This document shows positions 45,960 to 56,290 of a stretch of DNA of 64,000 nt, in pieces (within the stretch, counting starts at the first letter, position 1; each line of letters opens with the position of its first letter). The notes under the pieces are model-generated. The model did not search any database, was not told where the DNA came from, and saw nothing but the letters and a program-made list of their open reading frames with translations. The position numbers were made by a program, and so were the translations under genes. Source of the stretch: Nelumbo lutea (lineage: Eukaryota > Streptophyta > Magnoliopsida > Proteales > Nelumbonaceae); NCBI GenBank assembly GCA_022828595.1, contig JAKGHH010000005.1:28222193-28286192 (forward strand), in the 5' to 3' direction.

Positions 45960-47460
45960 CAACCAATGGTTCGATCGTCCAATTCGAACAGATGGCCCGT
46001 TCTGACAACAAAAATTACAAGCAAAAAATCATGGAACCATTCTGGCCACTGGTTTTCGGGTTGACGGCTCGATCATCCGGTTCAAATGGGCGGTCCGTTC
46101 TGACAACAAAAATTATAGGCAAATAATTGAGTTTGTGAGGTTCATTAAATAGTATCATACATGTTATATCATTCGAGTGTGTGACTCATACGACCCAAAA
46201 ACAGAATCGTTCTTGCCATTGGTTTTTGGGTTGACGATTCAACTATTCGATTCAAATAGACAGCCCGTTCTGACACCAAAAAAATTATAAGCAAAAAATT
46301 ACGGAACCTATCAGGCCACCGATTTTCGGGTCAACGATTCGACCGTCCGATTTGAAAGAACAACCCATTCTGACAACAAAAATTATAGGCATAAAATTGA
46401 GTGTGAGGTCCATTAAGTAGTATCATATGTGTTATGTCATTCGAGCGTGCAACTCATACAACCCGAAAATGGAACCGTTTTGGCTATCGGTTTTCAAGTT
46501 GACGGTTCGACCGTTCAGTTCGAACAGATGGCCCGTTCTAACACCAAAAAATTACAAGCAAAAAATTACGGAACCATTATGGCCACCGATTTTTTGGTCA
46601 ACGGTTCGATCATCCGATTTGAATGAATGACCCATTCTGACAACAAAAATTATAGGCATAAAATTGTGTGTGAGGTCCATTAAGTAGTATCATACGTGTT
46701 ATGTCATTCGAGCGTGTGACTCATACAACCCGAAAATGGAACCATTTTGGTCATCGGCTTTCAAGTTGACAATTCGACCGTCCAATTCGAATGGATGGCC
46801 CGTTCTGACAACAAAAATTTAAAAATAAAAAAATGGCCAAAAACCATTGAATGGGTCAACGGGTTAACGGTTTGACCACTCGGGTCAATGAGTTGTTGAC
46901 TGATTCAATGGTTTTTTGGCCAGGGACCGGGATTAGGGTAAAATGGAACTGGTTGCCTGGACAATACCCAATTAAAAAAAAATGGACAACTCGTTCTAAC
47001 AAAAAAAAAATTATAGGCAAAAAATTGAGTGTCTAAGGTCCATTAAGCAATACCATATGTGTTATGTCATTCGAGCGTGTGACTCATACGACTTGAAGAC
47101 AGAACTGTTCTGGCTACCAGTTTTCGGGTCGACGGTTCGACTGTTCGGTTCGAACGAATGGCCTGTTCTAACAACAAAAATTAAAGAAAAATAAAAAATG
47201 ACAAAAAACCATTAAACGGGTCAATGGTTCGACCGCTTGGGCCAATGAATCGTTGACCGATTCAACGATTTTTGGCTAGGGATTGAGATTAGGATAAAAC
47301 AAAACTGATTGCTTGGATGGTTCCCAATGAAAAAACAAACAAACAAACAAACAAAAACCATTGGACGAGTCAATGGGTCGACGATTCAACCGTTCGAATC
47401 AATGAGTCATTCAACAATTTTTGGCAAGAGACCTGGCCAACGGGTCAATAGTTCCATTCC
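45960..47460. repeat. Tandem array, about 267-bp unit
   Basis: The marker ATTCGAG(C/T)GTG occurs at 46171, 46439, 46706 and 47069, giving spacings of 268, 267 and 363 bp, with partial units at both ends. Each unit holds GGTTCGACCGT-type words and TGACAACAAAAATTATAGGC. The last full interval carries about 96 bp of extra sequence. Confidence 0.85.
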
Positions 47461-47576
47461 AGCCCCTACAAAGCAGGGTCCCTCTATGAGTTTATATTTA
47501 TAGAGAATGAACTGTTGGGTGGAGATTTAACAATTCCCCTAGCCGGTCCACATTCTCCGCCCACAACAGTCACAAT

Positions 47577-47827
47577 CAAGGTTTTTAAAACTGAATCAGA
47601 CAACGAATCAGTCAAGGGTCTGGTCCTTGGGTCAAATGGTCTAACCATTCAAATCGAACAAATGGCTCATTCTGACAAAACGATAAAAAAAATTAAAAAA
47701 GATAAAGCTCAACCACCCGAATCAGCTATTCCTGACCAAATCAATAATTTTTTGGCTAAATAAACAAAAGAGAACCCACCTGACTAATTCCCGATTTTTC
47801 CGGTCCAGTCAGATTTTAAAAACCATG
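47577..47827. mobile_element. Short inverted-repeat element related to the array
   Basis: Ends CAAGGTTTTTAAAACTGA and, inverted, CATGGTTTTTAAAATCTGA. The 8-bp flanks GTCACAAT and TTCACGAC share five bases. Its interior contains the CGAACAAATGGCTCATTCTGAC sequence type that is multiplied in the array to its left. Confidence 0.55.
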
Positions 47828-47835
47828 TTCACGAC

Positions 47836-48935
47836 AACTCCATGCCGCTCGGTAGTGAACTTATTATAAATGCGTGACCGTTATTGACTCGGTAGGTTGG
47901 TCCATTTGGAGCAGCCGACCATTACGGAGCCCACGTGTTTTGGCCAATTCATCAATGAATTTAGCATTTCGCCCTCCAACATGGGCCACGTGGCAACCTT
48001 CTCACCGACTCTGGTCATGTGGACATATCAGTTTCCACTTCTCCATCTAAGAATATGTTGACTCTATGTGCTTAACTTCTTAAACTTGAGGATGCCCCTC
48101 TAAACATCGCTTTTTTTCTTTTCAACAATTTTTAATCAATGATGAGGCTAATCTAATCTGGGCCTCAGTTCATTCTACAACTCCAACTTGAAATAATTTG
48201 GAATTCTACTTTCCCATCTGAAGCTATACAATTTATCTCTATTGATCCATAAACAACTTTTTGCATTGGCTCTCGGGAGTCTGTTAACATGTAGCTCCAG
48301 TAATGTGATATCTGTTCTTGCTGATGATCTGTTTCTTTATCCACGGGACTTCAGTGCATTGGTCATCATGTATGAGATTTGTGTTTGTTGTTCACACATT
48401 ATTAGCTTTGTTGTTATTTTAGTATTTCACGACAAATTAACTTGTTTTGAAATGATATGTCATTGGATCTATGAGGATATGCATTAACTTATGATCCATT
48501 CATTTTCTTGGTGAACTTGATGACTGTGAAAGAGGTTAGCCAACACTTTAATTTAATTGACCAGATTAATTCAAGATTTCAAGCTAATCATAGACAACGT
48601 AACTTGAATAAAGCATGCTTGCTAAAGGATGCTGCTATGTCATTTTCTTGTTGTTCACAGATTCTCTGCTTGCTACCATTACATAGAATCAACTGCTTGG
48701 TGTTTTAATTGCTTTAATAATTTTGTTTTAGATCTTAGGAGGAAAAAAAATTGTTTCATTTCATTTTTGAAGTTTTTACAACCTTTTATTTGCACAGATC
48801 CAGTGCATCTTTTATCCTGATAAATAAAAGAATTTTTTCACTAAAAGATAAAGGATACAATCTGGGAGGGTGATATCACCATACAACAGCAACAAGAACA
48901 AAAACTGCCCATCTTCAATTGAGCTTAGTTCTGCT
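47836..48935. other. Intergenic sequence, no gene seen
   Basis: No recognisable coding or repeat structure. Confidence 0.45.
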
Positions 48936-49088
48936 GCCCACAAGAATCTTACCCACGTCTACGCACATAACACTACAGCTTTACATTGGGAATATCTTCA
49001 GTATTTACATGTTACCATTTATATGGAGATGTTCCCAATGTTGAGCAGTAGTATGATATGGGTAGACGTGGGTAGAATTCTTGTGGGC
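48936..49088. repeat. 153-bp near-perfect hairpin at left edge of duplication
   Basis: GCCCACAAGAAT and ATTCTTGTGGGC form the outer stem. The pairing continues with few mismatches through ACCCACGTCTAC and CATTGGGAA..ATCT to a small loop near 49010. It could be a foldback MITE or a small-RNA precursor. Confidence 0.75.
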
Positions 49089-49612
49089 AGGAGATCAGGA
49101 GTCTCTTCAATTATCCAAATAAAAATTTTCCATATTCTTTTTCCAGAGAGTCGTTTGACTTGACCAGAGAAAACTCAGAAAAAGAGAAACAAAACCAATC
49201 TGCAACAGAACTACAAATGGCCACCACCAGATTGCCTGCTTTCAATCCTTGTCTTCCAGAAGATTTCTCACCATCCAAATAATCCAGAAAAGAGCAAATG
49301 AAAGACGGCACCAAATTCCTCTGACCATCACCCCTCTATATCTTGGCCAAGGGGAAAAAACTCCAAAAGGGCAGCCACGATCCGACTCAACTTCCACTAC
49401 CTTCCTGTCTATTTCCTCCAAAAACCCTTCACTCTTCTTCGACCAGGTCCTCTTCCATCTCTTCCCTCAAACAGATCCAGTGCATCCATGGTTCATAGTA
49501 CAGACAAAGATTCAGAATGCTTTCTATGAGTTTAAACGTTAGAAACACAAGTCCTAATATATCTGTTCTTAATCATTGGAACATAAAAATTACACTCAAA
49601 CATCTAATGCCA

Positions 49613-49618
49613 TTTATT
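49613..49618 (-). promoter_or_regulatory. Candidate poly(A) signal, RH42 copy A
   Basis: AATAAA on the - strand, about 325 nt after the stop codon; the same position is conserved in copy B. Confidence 0.4.
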
Positions 49619-49939
49619 ATCTCAGATACTTGTTCATTCCCAAGTAAAATCAAAAAGTGCGACACGTGCAAATTAACTAGTAAGACAGCTCATAATGAGT
49701 TGATGACAACAAAACCTTGCAAGACAAAACCATTTGCTTCCATTTCTTGATATCACAAGTTTTTCTAACAGCTTTTATGGGGAAAACAATAAGAAGGTGA
49801 ATCCTAGTGGGCAAAATATAAGCATCCAAAGAACAATAGAATCTGGACTGCAGATAGAGATCCAAAGAATAGTTTTTAAACAGCTAGAGAACATAAAAGC
49901 AGTTACATTCAGCCAACTAGTGACATCTTAACCAAGTTT

Positions 49940-52900
49940 TCAAAGAACTGAGTATCTTCCTGGCTGGGCTGAACCAGGGATTGACAATGTCTGGTTTGTG
50001 ACATCCTCCAAAACACGCTTCAATTCTGCTTTTGCTCTTTTCACTGATTGTTCAGTAGGTCCCTCAATGAACAGGTAGAGCTTGCGCTCACCAGGTCCTG
50101 GAATTTTACCAGGTGGATAATACTGCCCCCTTGTTGTAATAGCAGCTCCTGTCCATTCAGAAATTGGACCTAAAGTTTCCTTATGGGTCACCTTCCAACG
50201 AGCATTCTGGGGGAAATCATTAATCTCAAGCTCTGCTTCATAATGTTCAGGCATTACATCAGCTTGGATCTTTGCAAGGTTATGCTGCAAATTCATCGCA
50301 GCTGCCAATGCCACAGCACGAGCTGCTCCTTCATTGGGTACAATGGGAAGTGTAGCTCCAGGAACGACAGCTGCTGTGGCTGGTATAGATAAACCAAGGA
50401 CACCAGGCAGAGGCACGGGTAGTCCTCCATTTGGAAGAAATTGTGCTGCAGTGATAGGGGTTGGCACTGAAGCTATACTTACCTTGGAGGCTGCAGCTAA
50501 AGCAGCAACCTGAGCAAGGGTAGTTTGTTGGGTGATGTCCCCTCCTGCCTTCCGTATCCCTTCATCTTCAGACTCTGAATCTGATTTGTCTTCCTCAAAA
50601 CCATATTCCCTTGCCTGTGCTTTCTTTGCAGCTTTTCTCACTTCATCCTCTTCCTCATTGAACTTAAAACCACTTCCACCATAACCAGTCCCATGAGCTT
50701 GTTCAAGTCCTTGATTTACTTTTGCCATGAACCCATCAGCCAGAGCCTTCAGATCTTCAGGGACTGATTGTTCAGAAAGTTCCAAGGCTTTTACAAGATC
50801 TGGAGCATATCTCGCATCCTCCTCTGATATAAATGTAATAGCATAGCCCTTCCTGCCTGCTCGACCAGTCCGGCCAACACGATGGACATAATCTTCATAG
50901 TGGTTTGGGACATCAAAGTTAATCACCAGTTCAAGCTCCTTCACATCTAAACCCCTTGCTGCAACACTTGTTGCAATCAACAGGTTGCAGACATTGCTCT
51001 TGAAATCAGAAATGGTGGATTCACGATCTGTTTGATCCTTAGCTCCATGAAGAGAGAGGCAAGGATAACCATGTCTTAGCAAGTCTTTGAACAAAGAATC
51101 ACATTTTTCCTGTGTGTGGACAAATACTAAAATCTTTCCCTTCTCGTGCCATTCTCCAAGCAGTTCTAGGAGTCGCAGAAATCTTTCACTTTCTAGTCTC
51201 ACCTCAACCAACTGTGTTATGTCCTTGTTCACCACACTCCTTCCCCCAACCTGTATTTCCACAGGCTTGTTCAACACTTTACGTGCCAGCATCTCAACTT
51301 GACGAGGAAAAGTGGCAGAGAAGAGTACTGTCTGTCGATCTGGCCGGGTATTTTGAACAATGCGAGTAATCTGAGGTTCAAAACCCATGTCAAACATTCT
51401 ATCCGCTTCATCCATAACCAGATATGTAACTCTACGGAGATTTGTAATCTTTCCACTACTGGTGCAAAGAATATCTATCATCCTACCTGGAGTGCAGACA
51501 ACAATCTCAGCCCCACGCTTTAATTCACTTATTTGTTGGGCAACTCCAGAACCTCCATATACAGGCACACAATTAACACCCACCACCTTGGCAAACTTCT
51601 TGATATCACTGTGGATTTGCTGGACAAGCTCCCTTGTAGGTGCCATTATAAGCCCAATAGGACCATCTCCAGGAACAACAGGTGGTTGGTCCTTGATATG
51701 CCTCAACATTGGTAAAACAAAAGCCAACGTTTTCCCTGAACCAGTCTTTGCAATTCCAATGCAGTCTCTACCACTCATAATTATTGGTAATGCCTGAGCT
51801 TGGATGGTCATAGGCTTTTCAAAGTTAAGCTTCTTTATCATATCCAGTATTTTACTCATCAGACCAGTCTGGTTCCATGTTTTCACAGGCTTGGGCACAT
51901 CCTTTCCATGTATCTTCAATTCTAGCTGCTTTCTGTAAGCAGCTACCTCCTCAGATGTCATCCTTGAAATCTCTTTCACTTCAATGTAGAAATTCTTCCT
52001 GAAAGGTGGATACTGGATCTTTGAGTGATCAACTAGCGTCAATTTCTCAGCTTTAGTCTTCTTCACCCTTTTCATGAATTCATCATCATCTTCATCTTCT
52101 AGTGGAGCTTCATCATTTTCAAGGTCACCATAATCTGAATCAGAATCCTCACCAGGAATTATTCTTCCAATGGATTTATTTATACCTTTTCTCGGTTGAA
52201 CCCCATTACTTGTACCGTCTTTCTGGTCCTTTTTCTTGGAATCAGATTTTTTATCCTCAACCTTAGAAGTGTCCACAAAACTGTTCAGTTTCTCAACTTC
52301 AGGCAATACCATAGAATTCATGAAAGCATCCAATGGGTCAATTTCCTCCTCCCCACTGACACTGTCACCTCCATTTTGTGCCGTATGCACTCCACTTCCA
52401 TTCCCAGAATCCACCACCATATCATCTCTGCCTTCAGCAGCAGGCTTAGTATCATCATGCAAGTCCATATCCTTATCCAACTTCTCTGCGGGAACGGCTT
52501 CATCATCATCAGATTCTCCTTCGAGTGTCCAGTTCTTACCCAACTTGGTTTCATCCCCAGTTACTTCTCCACGCTTCTCCCTTTCACATTCTTCCTTCTT
52601 CCTCCTCAATTCCTGCCATTCCTGAACTCTCCTCCTCCGTTTGTCCATCTCCTCATCCAATTTTCTCTGTTCACGTTCTCTTTCCTGATTATAATCCTCC
52701 TCTCTCTTCTGCCGCTTCCTGTCATAATCATCAGCTTCCCTATCCTCATCCCTATGACGTTTCTCCTTCTCCCTTTCTCTCTCCCTCTCACGCTCTCTTT
52801 CTTCCCTTTCTCTCTTCTGTCTTGCTCGCTCCCTCACTTTACCTCTCTCCCTCTCCCTATCTTGATCCTCTCTTTCTCTCTCTCTCTGCTCTCTATCTTT

Positions 52901-53455
52901 CTCCCTCTCCCTCTCTCTGTCTACTCTGTCTCTTTCTCTCTCTCTCTCTTTCTCCCTCTCCCTCTCTCGATCCTCTCTTTCCCTCTCTTTGTGTTCTCTC
53001 TCTTTCTCCCGTTCTCTCTCTCTGTCTGCTCTGTCTCTTTCTCTATCTCTCTCCCTCTCCCTCTCCCTCTCTCGATCCTCTCTTTCCCTCTCTTTGTGCT
53101 CTCTCTCTTTATCCCTTTCCCTCTCTCTGTCTCTCTCCCTCTCCCTCTCCCTCTCTCTGTGCTCTCTCTCTTTCTCCCTTTCCCTCTCTCTGTCTTCCCT
53201 ATCTCTCTCCCTTTCGTTGTCTTTCACCTTCTCCCTCTCCTTCCTCTTCCTCTTCCTCTCTCTTTCTTCTCTGCCTCTGTCGTCTCTATCTCTATCCTCT
53301 CTATCCCTCTCCTTGTACTTCTCATCAACACTCCTCTCACGCTCCGCCCGCCGACTCTTCTTCTCTTCTCTTTCCCGATCCCCTCTTTTCGTATCCTCCT
53401 TCCTTCCCGCATCCTCTCTCCTCGACTTATGCTTCACCTCATCCATCACCACCAC
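49940..53455 (-). CDS. RH42: DEAD-box pre-mRNA splicing helicase RH42/PRP5, copy A
   Basis: 1171 aa, uninterrupted, single coding exon. Residues 1 to about 300 are an Arg/Glu/Asp-rich low-complexity region; DPLDAFM follows at about 373, the Prp5/DDX46 motif linked to snRNP contacts. The helicase core shows motif I AKTGSGKT (about 569), PTRELVQQI, TPGRMID, DEAD (about 681), SAT (about 713), ARGLDV and HRVGRTGR (about 857). A C-terminal extension ends in PGRYSVL. The family uses ATP hydrolysis in the nucleus to help stabilise U2 snRNP on the branch site. Length matches Arabidopsis RH42 (about 1166 aa). The start ATG is followed by VVMDEVKHKSRRE and sits below telo-boxes and a 5'-UTR intron. All catalytic motifs are intact, so it is probably active. 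Confidence 0.95.
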   Translation of the reverse strand: MVVMDEVKHKSRREDAGRKEDTKRGDREREEKKSRRAERERSVDEKYKERDREDRDRDDRGREERERKRKRKEREKVKDNERERDREDREREREKEREHRERERERERDRERERDKEREHKEREREDRERERERERDRERDRADREREREKEREHKEREREDREREREKERERERDRVDREREREKDREQREREREDQDRERERGKVRERARQKREREEREREREREREKEKRHRDEDREADDYDRKRQKREEDYNQEREREQRKLDEEMDKRRRRVQEWQELRRKKEECEREKRGEVTGDETKLGKNWTLEGESDDDEAVPAEKLDKDMDLHDDTKPAAEGRDDMVVDSGNGSGVHTAQNGGDSVSGEEEIDPLDAFMNSMVLPEVEKLNSFVDTSKVEDKKSDSKKKDQKDGTSNGVQPRKGINKSIGRIIPGEDSDSDYGDLENDEAPLEDEDDDEFMKRVKKTKAEKLTLVDHSKIQYPPFRKNFYIEVKEISRMTSEEVAAYRKQLELKIHGKDVPKPVKTWNQTGLMSKILDMIKKLNFEKPMTIQAQALPIIMSGRDCIGIAKTGSGKTLAFVLPMLRHIKDQPPVVPGDGPIGLIMAPTRELVQQIHSDIKKFAKVVGVNCVPVYGGSGVAQQISELKRGAEIVVCTPGRMIDILCTSSGKITNLRRVTYLVMDEADRMFDMGFEPQITRIVQNTRPDRQTVLFSATFPRQVEMLARKVLNKPVEIQVGGRSVVNKDITQLVEVRLESERFLRLLELLGEWHEKGKILVFVHTQEKCDSLFKDLLRHGYPCLSLHGAKDQTDRESTISDFKSNVCNLLIATSVAARGLDVKELELVINFDVPNHYEDYVHRVGRTGRAGRKGYAITFISEEDARYAPDLVKALELSEQSVPEDLKALADGFMAKVNQGLEQAHGTGYGGSGFKFNEEEDEVRKAAKKAQAREYGFEEDKSDSESEDEGIRKAGGDITQQTTLAQVAALAAASKVSIASVPTPITAAQFLPNGGLPVPLPGVLGLSIPATAAVVPGATLPIVPNEGAARAVALAAAMNLQHNLAKIQADVMPEHYEAELEINDFPQNARWKVTHKETLGPISEWTGAAITTRGQYYPPGKIPGPGERKLYLFIEGPTEQSVKRAKAELKRVLEDVTNQTLSIPGSAQPGRYSVL

Positions 53456-53501
53456 AACAATAACATCAACACCGCAAAATTCTATGAATCCAACCTCAAC
53501 A

Positions 53502-53544
53502 AAACCCTAGAAAACAAAATCTCTGCAGACAAATAAAACCCTAG
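53502..53544 (-). promoter_or_regulatory. Telo-boxes in RH42 copy A leader
   Basis: Two AAAACCCTAG words (+ strand, 53501-53510 and 53535-53544) just upstream of the start codon. AAACCCTA telo-boxes are common in plant genes for RNA processing and translation. Confidence 0.6.
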
Positions 53545-53626
53545 AAATCGAATTCCAGTTCACTCTACTGCCTCCTGATTTTCGTCGAAATTTGTAGGAT
53601 TACGATTCGGCAGCAGAAGATTCAAT

Positions 53627-53709
53627 CTAAAGTAAACAAAAAAAAATGAAATTAATAAAATAATTTTGGACAAAATATCGTTGGAAACCAGATGGGGAAA
53701 AATACGTAC
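53627..53709 (-). other. 5'-UTR intron, RH42 copy A
   Basis: On the - strand: donor CAAAG|GTACGT and acceptor TTTACTTTAG|ATTG, 83 nt, AT-rich. The equivalent in copy B is 59953-60032. Confidence 0.7.
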
Positions 53710-54055
53710 CTTTGTGGAAGGAAAACCGATAAAAGAACAACGAAGAAATTTCTCGAACCCTAGTCTTCGGTGTGGGCGGCAAAAACCCCAACGAGTCCAT
53801 ACTAAATTGCGCCACGTCAAGAGCGCTTTTTTCGGCGATACACTCTCTCTTCCGCAGAGAGAGAGCCACCAGGTAGTGACTCGTCACCTGAACTAGAAAA
53901 CCTGAAGATTAGATCCTCTCTTGTACACCCCAGCAAGAAGTCCAGAAACGATGAAAGTCGTGGTTTCAAAGGATTTGAGAGTGATATTCGTTCTTCCTCA
54001 ACCAAATAGACGATGAAAACTGAAAATTGCATATACATCCAACCACTCTTACACC

Positions 54056-54253
54056 ATGAAAACAGAGGTGTTCAGTCAGAGCTCTTCGATACCATCTACC
54101 TACAGGAGAATGACAATGCATGCCATAACCCTGTTAAGAATTTATACACTTACGGTTCTTTTGTTCATGGCTTCATGCAGCGGCACGCTTCCCTCAATTT
54201 GGCAATGTTGGACGAGCTCAAAAAATGGCGTAGACAGCTCTGACTTTGATTGA
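54056..54253 (+). other. Small ORF upstream of RH42 copy A, unproven
   Basis: 65 codons starting MKTEVFSQSS with a hydrophobic run LLRIYTLTVLLFMASCS that looks like a signal peptide. It is divergent from RH42. The copy B equivalent (from 60379) keeps the start and hydrophobic run but is cut by the solo LTR. No known family; it may be chance. Confidence 0.2.
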
Positions 54254-54750
54254 GAGGGCAACAGAAAAATGGAAAAGCATGTAGATCAACAATTTTGTAG
54301 ACAATGGATGCTGTTTTCCCTTTTTTTATTTCTCCTTTCGCTTTTAATCCCCTCTTTTTTGTTTGTTTCGTAGACAATTAGCATAATGTGTTTCCGGCTT
54401 AAAAAACGAACTTCATGGGAGCTGTGTCGCTGGAACGGGATCTGCTCCTCACACATTGGCTCACATCACCGTCCATTCGGAACATCTCTCGTCAATAATA
54501 ACTTACCGTCCATTCGGAACATCTTCCGCCAATAATAACTTATAGAAAATGAAAACTATAAACATTTAAAAGGTTAAAACTTACATGCCAGTGAATTGGC
54601 ATCAATTCTGACCTGCCCTAAATGTATTTGATCTTACAAATTTTGACCTGGGTTGAACCATCATTCCGTACAAAAATTTCATGATTGGATGTAGGTGTGG
54701 GGTCACTGTGAGGAGCAGATCCGGTTTCCCCATTGCAAGTTGGATCTTAC

Positions 54751-54898
54751 CTTTGGGCTGCGCTTGTTTGCAGTGTACACATCAAATCAGGGGCTGTGTT
54801 TGTTTGCAGTGTAAATATCAAATCGAAGGAGTATTCCCTTTGGGCGGCGTTTGTTTGCGAAGTAAATGTTGAATCGGAGGAGAATTACACTTTGATCC
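54751..54898. repeat. Short tandem repeats, unit A
   Basis: Three imperfect units of roughly 50-57 bp, each with TTTGGGC.GCG.TTGTTTGC and GTAAATATC. Copy B has about two units at 61991-62104. Confidence 0.65.
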
Positions 54899-55034
54899 AG
54901 TTTTATAGCCATTTGGATGAAACACAAATTACCATTGAAAATCAATATAAAATTTCTCACAGGTCGAATTTTACATTGAAAGAAATTTCATTCTCATAAA
55001 AACAAAATACTTACAGCCATAACAATAAACATGT

Positions 55035-55365
55035 TCAATACAAGAGGGAGGACTGTCCCGGTACAAAAACTTTGGTCGCATTTGACAAATCTTTCTGTGC
55101 AGGTTTTTGACTGTTTAGAAGCCCAAAAGCCCGAATTTTGAGCTTTTCCATTTGACAATAGAGAGGTCTAATGGGACAAAGCTTCAACCCACAAGTCCAA
55201 GGATCCATATTCAAAAGTTTTATAAACATAATGAATTTTATAGAAGAGATGGAGTATGCCATCAGTCCAAGGCTCCAAGCATATGTTTTCCACGGAAGAG
55301 AAGGGAAACCCAAATTCAAAAAATCTGTAACAGATTTGGCATCAGATAGAATAAGAATCCTTTCC
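55035..55365 (-). mobile_element. LINE RNase H relic truncated by duplication junction
   Basis: The - strand reads ERILILSDAK then LGFPSLPWKTYAWSLGLMAY and SSIKFIMFIKLLNMDPW. This is the same relic as 62163-62594 but ends abruptly at the junction with unit B. Confidence 0.6.
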
Positions 55366-55958
55366 CAGCTTTACATTGGAAATATCTTCAGTATTAACAT
55401 GTTACCATTTATAGGGAGATGTTCCCAATGTTGAGTTGTAGAATGATATGGATAGACGTGGGTAGGATTCTTGTGGGCAAGAGAATCCATATTATAATTT
55501 AACATATTCTTTTTGCAGAGAGTCGTTTCACTTGACATGAGAAAACTCAGAAAAAAAAAGATGAACAAAACCAATCTGCAACAAGGAACTACAAATGGCC
55601 ACCACCAGATTGCCAGCTTTCGTCCTTGTCTTCCATCACCCCCTCTATATCTTGGCCAAATTCCTCGGACCATCACCCCCTCTATATCTTGGCCAAGAGG
55701 AAAAAACTCCAAAAGAGCAGCCACGATCCGACTCAACTTCCACTACCTTCCTGTCTATTTCCTCCAAAAACCCTTCACTCTTCTTCGACCAGGTCCTCTT
55801 CCATCTCTTCCCTCAAACAGATCCAGTGCATCCATGGTTCATAGTACAGACAAAGATTCAGAAGGCTTTCTATGAGTTTAAACGTTAGAAACCCAAGTCC
55901 TAATATATCTATTCTTAATCATTGGAACATAAAAATTGCACTCAAACATCTAATGCCA

Positions 55959-55964
55959 TTTATT
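55959..55964 (-). promoter_or_regulatory. Candidate poly(A) signal, RH42 copy B
   Basis: AATAAA on the - strand, about 327 nt after the stop codon. Confidence 0.4.
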
Positions 55965-56290
55965 ATCTCAGATATGATTTTATTGCTGATTCCCAAGTAA
56001 AATCAAAAAGTGCAACACGTGCAAATTAACAAGTAAGACAGCTCATAATGAGTTGATGACAACAAAACCTTGCAAGACAACCATTTGCTTCCATTTCTTG
56101 ATATCACAAGTTTTTCTAACAGCTTTTATGGGGAAAACAATGAGAAGGTGAATCCTAGTGGGCAAAATATAAGCATCCAAAGAACAATAGAATCTGGACT
56201 GCAGATAGAGATCCAAAGAATGGTTTTTAAACAGCTAGAGAACATAAAAGCAGTTACATTCAGCCAACTAGTGACATCTTAACCAAGTTT

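Larger units (their letters stand above)
48976..55365. repeat. Tandem duplication unit A (RH42 copy A)
   Basis: Direct copy of 55366-62594, from CAGCTTTACATTGG to AATCCTTTCCCA, containing the RH42 gene, its 5' and 3' flanks and part of a LINE RNase H relic. Confidence 0.92.

Noticed and set aside
52196..53536. Long + strand frame of about 446 codons (and its twin at 58547-59860)
   Set aside because: It is the antisense of the CT-rich RH42 N-terminal coding region. The composition (Leu/Ser/Pro/Phe runs) is a by-product of the GA-rich codons on the other strand.
54681..54872. Cys-rich repeated peptide (GC.CLQCKY units)
   Set aside because: It comes from the short tandem repeat. The frame is lost in part in unit B and there is no gene context, so it is not called a gene.
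55035..55365. RNase H-like frame as a host gene
   Set aside because: It is a fragment of the LINE relic seen complete at 62163-63020, with stops and truncation at the duplication junction.
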